From positions 124,001 to 188,000 of the forward strand of contig NZ_JASISW010000008.1 of the NCBI RefSeq assembly GCF_030063335.1: 64,000 bases of DNA. Reading direction: 5' to 3'. Positions 7,864-16,078 of this stretch are shown here, in pieces; the stretch's first letter is position 1, and every line of letters starts with the position of its first letter. The position numbers and the translations under genes were made by a program. This stretch comes from Rhodococcus sp. G-MC3 (GTDB taxonomy: Bacteria > Actinomycetota > Actinomycetes > Mycobacteriales > Mycobacteriaceae). The notes under the pieces are model-generated. The model was not told where the DNA came from. It did no database searches and saw only the letters and a list, made by a program, of their open reading frames with translations.

Positions 7864-9267
7864 ATGACCGATCGGCGCACATTGACCACCGGCCGAGTGG
7901 TGTTCCTCGTCGTCGCAGCGGCAGCTCCCATGGCTGCCATGATCGGCAACGTTCCCCTGGCTCTGATTCGAGGAAACGGCGCAGGCCTGCCCGCTGCCTT
8001 CGCTGTCAGCGGCATCGTGCTTCTGTGCTTTTCAGTCGGGTTCGCCGCGATGAGTCAGCAGGTCATCAACACCGGAGCGTTCTACACCTATGTCGGGCTC
8101 GCGCTCGGCAAACCGCCGGGTGTCGCCGCCGCGTACGTCGCGGTGATCGCCTATACGTCGCTCGCGTGTGGGTTGGCTGCGGCATTCGGCTATTTCACCC
8201 ATCTTGTGGTGCTCGATTCCGGCCCCGACGTCCCGTGGTGGGTGTTCAGCGCCGTAGCCGTGGCTATAGTCGCCTGTCTCGGATTCCGCAACGCTGATCT
8301 GTCGGCGAAGGTGCTGGGCACCTTGATGGTCGCCGAGTTCGCTTTTCTCACGGTGTTCAATGTGCTGGTGGTGGGCCAGAAAGGCACTGCCGCACTACCG
8401 TTGGCGTCGTTCTCACCGGACCAAGTGTTCTCGGGATCCCTCGGCATTGCCATGATGTTCGCGTTCTCGAGTTTCATCGGTTTCGAGTCCGCAGCCCTGT
8501 ACGGGGAAGAGACGAAGGACCCGCGCCGCAGCATTCCACGCGCCACGTACATCGCTGTGACGACCATTGCAGTGTTCTACGTGCTCACGAGCTGGATCAT
8601 CGTCGGCGCGGCCGGAGGAGTCGACGCGCCGGCGATGGCACGAACCGAACTCGGTAATCTGCTGTTCACGCTCGCCCGCGAGTTCGGCGGAACCATCCTG
8701 TACGACGGCACCGCCGTGCTCCTGTGCACGAGTGTCCTCGCGTCGTATCTGGCAGTGCACAACGCGGCGAGTCGATATCTGTTCGCCCTCGGCCGCGAAC
8801 GCGTGGTGCCGGAAGTGCTGGGCCGCTTCCACGCGAAGCACTTCAGTCCGCACATCGGGAGCATGACGGTGACGACAGCCTGCACGGTCGCGCTGATCGT
8901 GTTCGCGCTGGCAGGAGCCGACCCGTATCTCGTCGTCGCGGCCGGAGCCATCGGGCTCGGAACGCTTGGCGTCATCGCTCTACAGGCCGCTGCAGCGCTG
9001 TCCGTCGTGGCGTTCTTCTGGCGCCGCGATGATCGCTCGGTGCTGCGAACGATCGTCGCTCCCGGTATCGGATTCATCGGTCTGACAACAGGTCTGGTTC
9101 TCGCTGGTACGCATTACAGCACCCTCACCGGATCGGACTCGGCGGTGGTAAACGCAGTTCCCGTCGTGCTCGTTCTCGCCGCGATCACGGGAATTGTTGT
9201 CGCGCTGCGGTTCAGACGCCGCAATCCCGAGGTGTACGCCGGTATCGCGAGGGGTCACCTGCGTTAG
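7864..9267 (+). CDS. APC-superfamily amino-acid/amine permease
   Basis: 467-residue integral membrane protein of the amino acid-polyamine-organocation superfamily. The first helix segment, VVFLVVAAAAPMAAMIGNVP, has the broken-helix character of these carriers. The family pattern FAFSSFIGFESAALYGEETKDPRRSIPRA occurs near residue 200. About twelve membrane segments are expected. I chose ATG 7864; an in-frame GTG at 7816 would add a non-conserved tail. It is divergent from the IclR gene. The substrate is unknown; the EET-DPRR motif is shared by transporters of amino acids and amines. Confidence 0.85.
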   Translation: MTDRRTLTTGRVVFLVVAAAAPMAAMIGNVPLALIRGNGAGLPAAFAVSGIVLLCFSVGFAAMSQQVINTGAFYTYVGLALGKPPGVAAAYVAVIAYTSLACGLAAAFGYFTHLVVLDSGPDVPWWVFSAVAVAIVACLGFRNADLSAKVLGTLMVAEFAFLTVFNVLVVGQKGTAALPLASFSPDQVFSGSLGIAMMFAFSSFIGFESAALYGEETKDPRRSIPRATYIAVTTIAVFYVLTSWIIVGAAGGVDAPAMARTELGNLLFTLAREFGGTILYDGTAVLLCTSVLASYLAVHNAASRYLFALGRERVVPEVLGRFHAKHFSPHIGSMTVTTACTVALIVFALAGADPYLVVAAGAIGLGTLGVIALQAAAALSVVAFFWRRDDRSVLRTIVAPGIGFIGLTTGLVLAGTHYSTLTGSDSAVVNAVPVVLVLAAITGIVVALRFRRRNPEVYAGIARGHLR

Positions 9268-9274
9268 CGCGCCA

Positions 9275-10705
9275 CTACCCGCGGCGCGATTCCAGCAGCC
9301 GCAACCAGACCTCGCTCACTGTCGGGTACGACGGAACCGCGTGCCATAGATCGTCCAGTGTCACCTTGCCCACAACGGCAATTGTTGCGGCGTGCACCAA
9401 CTCGTCCACCCCTGGGCCCACGAACGTTGCCCCCACGACGACGTCCGCGGTCTTGTCGATCACCAACTGCGCATGGCCCGCGTAGTTGTCCTGCTGCAAC
9501 GAGGATCCAGCGACGGCGATGTCGACACCGACGATCTCGACGTCGATCCCGCTATCCCTGGCCTGCTTCTCGGTCTGGCCGACGGCCGCGACCTGTACCG
9601 GAGTGAACACGACCTGCGGAATCTGGCCGTGATCGGCCGACGCCGCGAACCGCTTGCCGTCCAACGGCTTCCCCGCCGCACGTGCGGCGATGACATCGCC
9701 AGCGACTCGGGCCTGGTACTTCCCCATGTGGGTCAGCGGGGCCCGCCCGTTGACGTCGCCTGCCGCGTACAGCCACGGCTGTCCGGGTACTTGAAGCTGG
9801 TCGTTCACCTCGATGTACTTGCCGTCCTCGATACCGACCGCGGACAAGCCGAGATCGTCGCTCGCGGGCCTGCGGCCGGCAGCGACCAGGATCTCGTCGA
9901 CGGTGATCCTCTCGCTTCCCACGGTCAGCTCCGCCGGGCCTCCGTGGATTTGGCCGATCCCCGTGTCCTTCGCGTCCGGCCGAGACACACTCGTCAGATC
10001 GGCGTCGAACAGAATCTTCGCACCACGCTTCTTCAAGGCGTCGGCAACGAGATCACTCGCGAACGGCTCGCCGTTGGCCAGTAGTCGCGATCCCCGCACG
10101 ATCAACGTCACGTCGGCGCCGAAGGCGAGCAACCACGTCGCCGCTTCCGTGGCAACCACACCACCGCCGATGACGGCGACACGCTGCGGGATCTCGTGGA
10201 TGTTGGTGGCGTCGCGGGAGATCCACGGTAGGGCGTCGCGCAGCCCAGGGGTGTTGGGAACGGAGGCCGACGTGCCGGTCGCAATCACCACGGCGTGACG
10301 GGCAGTCAGCGTGCGGCCGTCGACCTCGACGGCCCGCTCTCCACTGATGCGCCCATGGCCGCGGACAACGGAAATTCCGGTCGACTCCGCCCACTTCACC
10401 TGTGACGAATCGTCGAGGCCGTGCGTGAACGATTCCCGACGAGCCAGCACAGCGTCGACATCGAGGGTCCTCTCGCCGACGATTTCCTTCACTCCCGGCA
10501 TGTTGCGCGCTGTCTCGAGGACTTCGCTCGGGCGAAGTAGTGCCTTGCTGGGCATGCACGCCCAGTACGAGCATTCACCACCGACGAGTTCGTGCTCAAC
10601 GATCACCGCCGTTCGATCGCTCCCGGCGATGGCGTAACTCGCGGCGTTCTCCCCGACTGGGCCGCCGCCGATCACGATGACATCGAATTCGTCAGTAGTC
10701 GTCAT
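9275..10705 (-). CDS. FAD-dependent pyridine nucleotide-disulfide oxidoreductase
   Basis: 476-residue class I flavoprotein disulfide reductase-like enzyme (lipoamide dehydrogenase, glutathione and mercuric reductase family). An N-terminal FAD-binding Rossmann motif VIGGGPVGENAA is followed by the redox-active pair in GGECSYWACMPSK (C-x4-C). The NAD(P) motif AVIGGGVVATEAATWL, the second FAD motif LYAAGDVNG, and a C-terminal dimerisation domain follow. The usual C-terminal His-Glu pair is not obvious: the end reads WHAVPSYPTVSEVW, with H-A-V-P-S-Y-P as the likely His site and E in SEVW. It stands alone, divergent from an SDR gene, with no lipoyl enzyme nearby, so the electron acceptor is unknown. 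Confidence 0.87.
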   Translation of the reverse strand: MTTTDEFDVIVIGGGPVGENAASYAIAGSDRTAVIVEHELVGGECSYWACMPSKALLRPSEVLETARNMPGVKEIVGERTLDVDAVLARRESFTHGLDDSSQVKWAESTGISVVRGHGRISGERAVEVDGRTLTARHAVVIATGTSASVPNTPGLRDALPWISRDATNIHEIPQRVAVIGGGVVATEAATWLLAFGADVTLIVRGSRLLANGEPFASDLVADALKKRGAKILFDADLTSVSRPDAKDTGIGQIHGGPAELTVGSERITVDEILVAAGRRPASDDLGLSAVGIEDGKYIEVNDQLQVPGQPWLYAAGDVNGRAPLTHMGKYQARVAGDVIAARAAGKPLDGKRFAASADHGQIPQVVFTPVQVAAVGQTEKQARDSGIDVEIVGVDIAVAGSSLQQDNYAGHAQLVIDKTADVVVGATFVGPGVDELVHAATIAVVGKVTLDDLWHAVPSYPTVSEVWLRLLESRRG

Positions 10706-10734
10706 GTCACCAGAGTGGCATAGGGTCTTCGGCC

Positions 10735-11493
10735 ATGGGGAAGACGAGGAAAAACATTCTGATCACCGGCGCAAGTTCTGGCCTCGGCGAAGAGATGGCC
10801 AGGCGATTCGCCGCCAAGGGCCGAAACCTGGGGCTGTGCGCCAGGCGTGAGGGCCGTCTGGAGACTTTGCGCGAGGAGTTACTCGCGGCCAACCCTGGCA
10901 TCTCGGTGGCGATCCGCGGCCTGGACGTCACCGATCACGACGCCGTCGCAGCGGTATTCGGTGAACTTCGGGACGAGCTCGGAGGGCTCGATCGTGTCGT
11001 CGTCAACGCCGGACTCGGCAAAGGGGCAAAGATCGGCAGTGGCAGGGCCGAGGCAAACCTGGCGACTGCGCGCACCAACTTCATCGGAGCGCTGTCTCAA
11101 TGCGAAGCCGCGCTGGAAATCTTCCGCGCGCAGAAGTATGGCCACCTGGTGTTGGTGAGCTCGATCAGCGCCGACCGCGGCCTGCCCGGCGCCAAGGCCG
11201 TCTACTCCGCGAGCAAGGCAGGCGTGGCCGCTCTCGGAGAAGCGCTCGCTGCCGAACTCGCCAAGACCGACATCGTCGTCACCACGCTCCTGCCCGGGTT
11301 CATCGCCACCGACATGTCGTCGAAGGCAGGGGACAGCAGCGCCCTGACAGCGACTCTCGACGAGGGCGTGTCCGCCATGGTCAGCGCCATCGAAAAAGAA
11401 CCGCGCCGCGCTGCGCTCCCCGGCCTGAAGTGGCAGGGCATCGACGTCGCACTGCGGTTCCTACCCAACGAACTGACGAATCGACTTGTCTGA
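10735..11493 (+). CDS. Short-chain dehydrogenase/reductase
   Basis: 252-residue classical SDR. It has the cofactor motif TGASSGLG, the NAG structural motif (VVVNAGLG), the catalytic serine in LVSSIS, and the YSASK active-site Tyr-Lys pair. An arginine-rich segment after the first beta-alpha unit (CARREGRL) suggests NADP preference. The C-terminal part carries ATDM, usual for the substrate lid. It starts 29 bp from the divergent flavoenzyme. Its TGA stop directly abuts the stop of the convergent DUF2630 frame. The substrate is unknown. Confidence 0.88.
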   Translation: MGKTRKNILITGASSGLGEEMARRFAAKGRNLGLCARREGRLETLREELLAANPGISVAIRGLDVTDHDAVAAVFGELRDELGGLDRVVVNAGLGKGAKIGSGRAEANLATARTNFIGALSQCEAALEIFRAQKYGHLVLVSSISADRGLPGAKAVYSASKAGVAALGEALAAELAKTDIVVTTLLPGFIATDMSSKAGDSSALTATLDEGVSAMVSAIEKEPRRAALPGLKWQGIDVALRFLPNELTNRLV

Positions 11494-11739
11494 TTACTGG
11501 AGGTAGTGCTCGACCTGCTCGACGCTGTTGGCCTCCGCGCCTTCGGGATTCTTCCCTGCGTCGTGGCGTGCGCGCCGCTGACGCAGTAGGTCCCAGCACT
11601 GGTCGAGCGCGTGCTCGATGGAGGCCAGCTGGGCCTTTTCTTCGGTGGGGTCGATCTCGCCTGCTTCGTTCTGCGACCGCAACTTGTGCTCGGTGGCGAC
11701 CAGTTGTTCGATCTTGCTGTAAATGTCGTGCTCGCTCAT
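11494..11739 (-). CDS. DUF2630 small protein (internal start of the preceding frame)
   Basis: 81-residue protein starting MSEHDIYSKIEQLVATEHKLR, a helical, charged sequence typical of the actinobacterial DUF2630 family, with the family end region LDQCWDLLRQRRARHDAG. Its ATG is preceded by GTGAAGG, a good ribosome binding site, so it can be made on its own even though the upstream frame is open into it. The function of the family is unknown. It is the last gene of the hydratase-acyltransferase operon. Confidence 0.7.
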   Translation of the reverse strand: MSEHDIYSKIEQLVATEHKLRSQNEAGEIDPTEEKAQLASIEHALDQCWDLLRQRRARHDAGKNPEGAEANSVEQVEHYLQ

Positions 11740-12972
11740 AGCCTTCACGCTAGTCCTCTGCGCCCATGATCGGGCCGGTAAACCTCGGCGCGCCAGGACT
11801 GTCGATGCGCGAGCGGTGAGGATTGCCGCGTAGCGGATATCCGTCGTGACGAGGGCCAACGTCGACTGCCCGTTCAGCGTCGAGATATACGAGGACAGAG
11901 CAGTCGTCGTTCGGAGCAGTTCCGCGCCGGGGTGCAGGGCCCTGGTCACCAGCGCGGACGCGGGGTGACCGCCGACGGAGGCGATGGTCTCCGGCAGCGC
12001 ACCGATGTTGGAGCACAGCACCCGCGCAGTGCCCGGTGACGATGTCAGACCTGCCGCGAGTGAATCCGGCAGAAGCTGGACTATCTCGGCGGGAAATCCA
12101 CTGGGTGCGCCTGCCGGTGCTGCAAAGGCAGTCTTGCAGGCGTTCTTGATGTCCGACGGTGAATCGTCAACCGAGACAGCGATGGTCGCCATGCCGATAC
12201 CGTTGGCTCCCGGTGTTTCGGAGCGAAACGGAACGTTGACGCTCACCGGCATCGGTTCGCCGAGTTCGGCGGCGATCTGGGCGACGAGCGAAATGAACTC
12301 GGAGTTCGTCAGCGCTGCCTCCATCTCGAACACCGCTGTGCTGATGTGCGCCTCGTGCGATTCGGGACGGCCCGAAGACCGGAGGTAATCAGCCAATTCG
12401 CGCCGGGACTCGCGTCGGAAAATCAGTCCGGCGATCGCTCGCGCGGACGATTCGGTGACGCGCGCGAGCAGTGACACGGCGTCGGTCGGATCGGATCGGT
12501 GACGGATCGGGTGTTGTCGTGGCGCGCTCCCCTCGAACGCTTCACCCGCCGCCGCAATCAACCCAGCGGCGTCCGCGAGTGCGTGTGAACACACCAGCGA
12601 CACGACGGTCCCGCCGGAGTCCACCGGAGCAACGGACATACGCCACCCTGGACCGTGCTCGGGATCGAGTTCGATGTCGCCTTGCGCATCCGCCCAGCCG
12701 AGTACGTCGGACTCGGGGATGGGTCCACTCTCGTACGCGAGTGGCAGTGTGTCGGACGAGCCGATCCATCGCCGACGTGCACCAGGAATCTTAGGGGTGA
12801 CCACGCGACGGCCGAGCCGACCGTACGCGAGATTGGCATGAATGGCAGCGAAATCCACTCGATCGACGTGCTCGGCACACCGCCAGACCGCCTGGAGTAC
12901 GACGGGAAGTCCGAAGCCTCGATGCGTTCGAAGAAAGATGTCGTCGATGACGGACAGTCGATCGTCGATCAC
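11494..12972 (-). CDS. Acyltransferase/condensation-like protein read in frame into DUF2630
   Basis: One open frame of 492 residues. Residues 1 to about 411 resemble the condensation/WS-DGAT acyltransferase fold, with the motif SHALADAAG (H-x3-D-A-x-G) where the catalytic HxxxD of CoA-dependent acyltransferases is expected, and a C-terminal IGALPETI stretch near the second half-site. The last 81 residues match the separate small DUF2630 family. The start is GTG 12972, overlapping the enoyl-CoA hydratase stop as GTGA. Either the two proteins are fused here, or a lost stop or sequencing frameshift joins them; an alternative frame has TAG at 11750-11752 just before the DUF2630 start. It may transfer acyl groups from CoA to a lipid or glycoside. 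Confidence 0.6.
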   Translation of the reverse strand: MIDDRLSVIDDIFLRTHRGFGLPVVLQAVWRCAEHVDRVDFAAIHANLAYGRLGRRVVTPKIPGARRRWIGSSDTLPLAYESGPIPESDVLGWADAQGDIELDPEHGPGWRMSVAPVDSGGTVVSLVCSHALADAAGLIAAAGEAFEGSAPRQHPIRHRSDPTDAVSLLARVTESSARAIAGLIFRRESRRELADYLRSSGRPESHEAHISTAVFEMEAALTNSEFISLVAQIAAELGEPMPVSVNVPFRSETPGANGIGMATIAVSVDDSPSDIKNACKTAFAAPAGAPSGFPAEIVQLLPDSLAAGLTSSPGTARVLCSNIGALPETIASVGGHPASALVTRALHPGAELLRTTTALSSYISTLNGQSTLALVTTDIRYAAILTARASTVLARRGLPARSWAQRTSVKAMSEHDIYSKIEQLVATEHKLRSQNEAGEIDPTEEKAQLASIEHALDQCWDLLRQRRARHDAGKNPEGAEANSVEQVEHYLQ

Positions 12973-13733
12973 GGGGTGGCGATGCCGTGTCTGCCGGCGC
13001 CCGAGGCAAATTGCCGCGCACCACCGAGCGCATCGGCCGCCATGGAGATGGCACCGTGCCTGAACTCGTTGGTGATGGCGTCTTCTTCTTCGAGCCCATC
13101 CTGTTCGATGAGCGAGAGTCGATCCTGGCGCATACATGTCTGCGGCAGCAGAGCGAGTTGGGCCGCGAGAGCCTCGGCTTCCGAGCGCGCTCGCCCGACG
13201 GGGACTACCCGGTTGGCGAGGCCGATCGCGAGGGCCTCCTCCGCATCGATCGCCCTGCCGGTCAGAATGAGGTCCATGGCGCGGGACGCGCCGATCAGCC
13301 GAGGGAGCCGAACTGTTCCACCGTCGATGAGCGGGACACCCCAGCGGCGGCAGAACACTCCGAACGTGCTGTCTTCCTCCATGATTCGAAGGTCGCACCA
13401 GAGCGCCAGTTCGAGACCGCCTGCGACGGCAAATCCCGATACCGCGGCGATCACTGGTTTCGACAGTCGCATCCGCGTCGGACCCATCGGTCCGTCGCCG
13501 TGTTCGGTTGCGTGGTTGGAACGCTCGGTGCCGAGTGCCTTGAGGTCGGCACCGGAACAGAACGTTCCGCCCTCACCCCACAGCACCGCGACTGCTGCGT
13601 CGGAGTCCGCGTCGAACTCCTCGAATGCCGCCACAAGTTCAGCGGCGGTCGGGCCGTCGACGGCGTTCCTCGATTCGGGGCGCGAGAGCACGATGGTAGT
13701 AACAGGTCCGGAGCGTTCGATCCTCACCGACAT
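12969..13733 (-). CDS. Enoyl-CoA hydratase/isomerase family protein
   Basis: 254-residue crotonase-fold protein. The N-terminus has SRPESRNAVDG. The first oxyanion-hole segment is GTFCSGADLKALG and the second is AAVSGFAVAGGLELALWCDLRIM. In the second active-site region (WGVPLIDGGTVRLPRLIG) an aspartate sits near the place of the catalytic acid, while the first-site glutamate is not obvious, so isomerase or hydrolase activity is possible. ATG 13733 gives the family N-terminus MSVRIERSG; GTG 13727, six bases after GAGGA, may be the true start, and GTG 13784 is the longest. The acyltransferase-like gene overlaps its stop. Divergent from a TetR gene that may control it. Confidence 0.85.
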   Translation of the reverse strand: MSVRIERSGPVTTIVLSRPESRNAVDGPTAAELVAAFEEFDADSDAAVAVLWGEGGTFCSGADLKALGTERSNHATEHGDGPMGPTRMRLSKPVIAAVSGFAVAGGLELALWCDLRIMEEDSTFGVFCRRWGVPLIDGGTVRLPRLIGASRAMDLILTGRAIDAEEALAIGLANRVVPVGRARSEAEALAAQLALLPQTCMRQDRLSLIEQDGLEEEDAITNEFRHGAISMAADALGGARQFASGAGRHGIATP

Positions 13734-13756
13734 TCCTCGACGGTACTCGAGAGGTC

Positions 13757-13769
13757 TTGCTTGAAGCAA
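13757..13769. promoter_or_regulatory. Palindrome between divergent hydratase and TetR genes
   Basis: TTGCTT-G-AAGCAA is a perfect 6-bp-arm palindrome located about 25 bp upstream of both candidate starts. Its place in the shared control region next to a TetR gene makes it a candidate operator; that is inference. Confidence 0.4.
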
Positions 13770-13792
13770 TGAATGGGTGTTCACTTCTTGCT

Positions 13793-14419
13793 ATGCCGTA
13801 CCGCCGCACCTCGGCCGTGCAAGCTCGTCTCGACGCCGGACGCGAGAAACTCTTCGCCTCGGCGATCGACGTCCTGTCCGTGCACGGCTACAAGGGCCTG
13901 TCGATCGCCTCGGTGGCCGCTGCCGCGGGAGTATCCGCCGGCAGCGTCTACACCCATTTCGAGAACAAGTCCGACCTGCTCGTCGCAATTTTTCGTGAGG
14001 TATGCGGTCGGGAGGTCCGCGCCGTCGCCTCGGCCTCGGCTACCTCGGCCGCAGGCACCGTCGTCGAACGTGTCACTGCCATCGTCGAGACCTTCGCAGG
14101 CCGCGCGATGAAGAACCGAACGATGGCCTACGCGTTGCTGGCGGAACCAGTCGAGCCTGCCGTCGACGCCGAGAGGCTCGTGTTCAGGCGCAGCTTCACC
14201 GGTGCCATCGCCGGTGCGATCACCGCAGGCATCGCCGCAGGAGAGATCCCCGAACAGAACGTGGAACTCGCGGCAGTGGGGTTGGTCGGCGCGGTCGGTG
14301 AAATTCTGGTCGGGCCGCTCAGCCCTGATCGTGCCCTGAGCCCTGAGCACGATCCTGCCGCCGACGTCGTCCCCGATCTCGTGTCCTTTGCCCTACGCTC
14401 GTTAGGAGTCCGTTCATGA
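13793..14419 (+). CDS. TetR-family transcriptional regulator
   Basis: 208-residue regulator. The N-terminal helix-turn-helix spans residues about 15-60: GYKGLSIASVAAAAGVSAGSVYTHFENKSDLL, of which the VSAGSVYTHF core is the recognition helix region. The C-terminal half is helical and unique to the protein. ATG 13793 is the start giving the family N-terminus MPYRRTSAVQARL. Its stop overlaps the AidB-like gene start by four bases (ATGA), so the two are co-translated. It is divergent from the hydratase operon and probably represses one or both directions. Confidence 0.9.
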   Translation: MPYRRTSAVQARLDAGREKLFASAIDVLSVHGYKGLSIASVAAAAGVSAGSVYTHFENKSDLLVAIFREVCGREVRAVASASATSAAGTVVERVTAIVETFAGRAMKNRTMAYALLAEPVEPAVDAERLVFRRSFTGAIAGAITAGIAAGEIPEQNVELAAVGLVGAVGEILVGPLSPDRALSPEHDPAADVVPDLVSFALRSLGVRS

Positions 14420-16047
14420 CTTTTCCGCTCACTCATACGGTGTCGAACCAGGTTCCCGATCTCGTTCCGTACGACACATCCGAGGACGCTTCCCTGCTCG
14501 AAGGACTACGTCGCGAAGGTGCGGAGTGGGCCGAGGAGGATGTCCGCGAGCTCGGCGACCTTGCAGGCAGCGCCGAGGCGCAGGAATGGGGGCGTCTCGC
14601 CAACGAGTACCCACCCGTCCTACACACCCACGATCGCTTCGGAAACCGCGTGGACGAAGTCGAATTTCATCCGCACTGGCACAACCTGATGTCGGTGGCC
14701 GTTGCCAACGGACTGCACGCGACGCCATGGCAGTGCGACCGATCGGGCGCCCACGTCGCGCGCGCCGCGAAGTTCTACGTCTGGGGCCAGACCGATGGGG
14801 GCCACATGTGTCCCATCTCGATGACCTACGCGGCAGTACCGGCGCTGCGGCACAACCGCGAGCTCGCCGAAATCTACGAGCCGCTGCTGGCGTCGACGCA
14901 CTACGATTTCGGGCTTCGCGTCCCGACGGAGAAGCGCGGGCTCACTGCTGGCATGTCGATGACGGAGAAGCAGGGCGGTTCCGACGTTCGCGCGAATACG
15001 ACGACTGCAACACCGTCGTCGGATGGCACCTACACGATCGTCGGACACAAGTGGTTCACCTCGGCGCCGATGTCCGACATGTTCCTCACCTTGGCGCAGG
15101 CTCCCGGTGGACTGTCGTGCTTCTTGCTGCCCCGCGTGCTTCCAGACGGCACCCGCAATCGTATTGCGCTGCAACGTCTCAAGGACAAGCTGGGGAACAA
15201 GTCCAACGCGTCGGGTGAGCTCGAATACCTGGGCGCAACAGGATGGTTGATCGGTGAGGAAGGACGCGGCGTCCGGACGATCATCGAGATGGTGAACATG
15301 ACGAGGCTGGACTGCGTCATCGGATCGGCTGCCGGAATCCGCAATGCGACGGTCCGTGCAGTGCATCACGGCCGGCATCGCTCTGCTTTCGGTGCTGCGC
15401 TGGTGGATCAGCCCTTGATGCGAAACGTGTTGTCGGATTTGATCGTCGAATCGGAGGCGGCCACGGCCGTGATGACGAGGCTTGCCGGGGCCACCGATCG
15501 CGCAGCGCGAGGCGACACTCAGGAGTCCGAACTTCGCCGTATCGCGTTGGCCGTCAGCAAGTATTGGGTGTGCAAACGGGCGCCCTCGCACGCAGCCGAG
15601 GCGCTGGAGTGTCTCGGCGGTAACGGGTATGTCGAGGAATCGGGTATGCCGCGGTTGTATCGAGAGTCGCCGCTGATGTCGATCTGGGAAGGCTCAGGCA
15701 ATGTCGCCGCGCTCGATTCGCTGCGCGCGCTGGCGAAACAGCCCGGCAGCGTCGAGGCATTCTTCACCGAGGTCGGCCTTGCTGCGGGTGCCGATTCGAG
15801 GCTCGACGACGCCGTGTCCCGGGTCGGTAAGGAGCTGGCAGACCGGTCCGACATCGAATATCGAGCGAGGCGCGTCGTCGAGCTGATGGCCGTGGTGTTC
15901 CAGGGATCGTTGCTGGTTCGGCACGGAGACCCGGCCGTGGCAGACGCGTTCTGCGCAAGCCGTCTCGGCGAGGACTGGGGCAATGCCTTCGGGACCCTGC
16001 CGACGGGTGTCGATACAGCTGCAATTCTCGACAGGGTTCCCGGCTGA
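14416..16047 (+). CDS. AidB-like acyl-CoA dehydrogenase
   Basis: 543-residue flavoprotein of the acyl-CoA dehydrogenase superfamily, AidB subgroup. The length and the N-terminal extension are those of AidB. Visible motifs are the FAD-binding MTEKQGGSDVRANTT, KWFTSAPMSD, and the C-terminal CLGGNGYVEESGMPRLYRESPLMSIWEGSGN. E. coli AidB is induced by alkylation stress, binds DNA and has weak isovaleryl-CoA dehydrogenase activity. Here it is coupled to a TetR gene rather than an Ada regulon, so a role in acyl-CoA metabolism is as likely as one in alkylation response. Confidence 0.88.
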   Translation: MTFPLTHTVSNQVPDLVPYDTSEDASLLEGLRREGAEWAEEDVRELGDLAGSAEAQEWGRLANEYPPVLHTHDRFGNRVDEVEFHPHWHNLMSVAVANGLHATPWQCDRSGAHVARAAKFYVWGQTDGGHMCPISMTYAAVPALRHNRELAEIYEPLLASTHYDFGLRVPTEKRGLTAGMSMTEKQGGSDVRANTTTATPSSDGTYTIVGHKWFTSAPMSDMFLTLAQAPGGLSCFLLPRVLPDGTRNRIALQRLKDKLGNKSNASGELEYLGATGWLIGEEGRGVRTIIEMVNMTRLDCVIGSAAGIRNATVRAVHHGRHRSAFGAALVDQPLMRNVLSDLIVESEAATAVMTRLAGATDRAARGDTQESELRRIALAVSKYWVCKRAPSHAAEALECLGGNGYVEESGMPRLYRESPLMSIWEGSGNVAALDSLRALAKQPGSVEAFFTEVGLAAGADSRLDDAVSRVGKELADRSDIEYRARRVVELMAVVFQGSLLVRHGDPAVADAFCASRLGEDWGNAFGTLPTGVDTAAILDRVPG

Positions 16048-16078
16048 GCCGGAGTACCGAGAATCCCAGATATTCAGG

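Noticed and set aside
7407-8297. Arginine-rich plus-strand frame bridging the IclR and permease genes
   Set aside because: It overlaps two well-supported genes in other frames and has no recognisable product.
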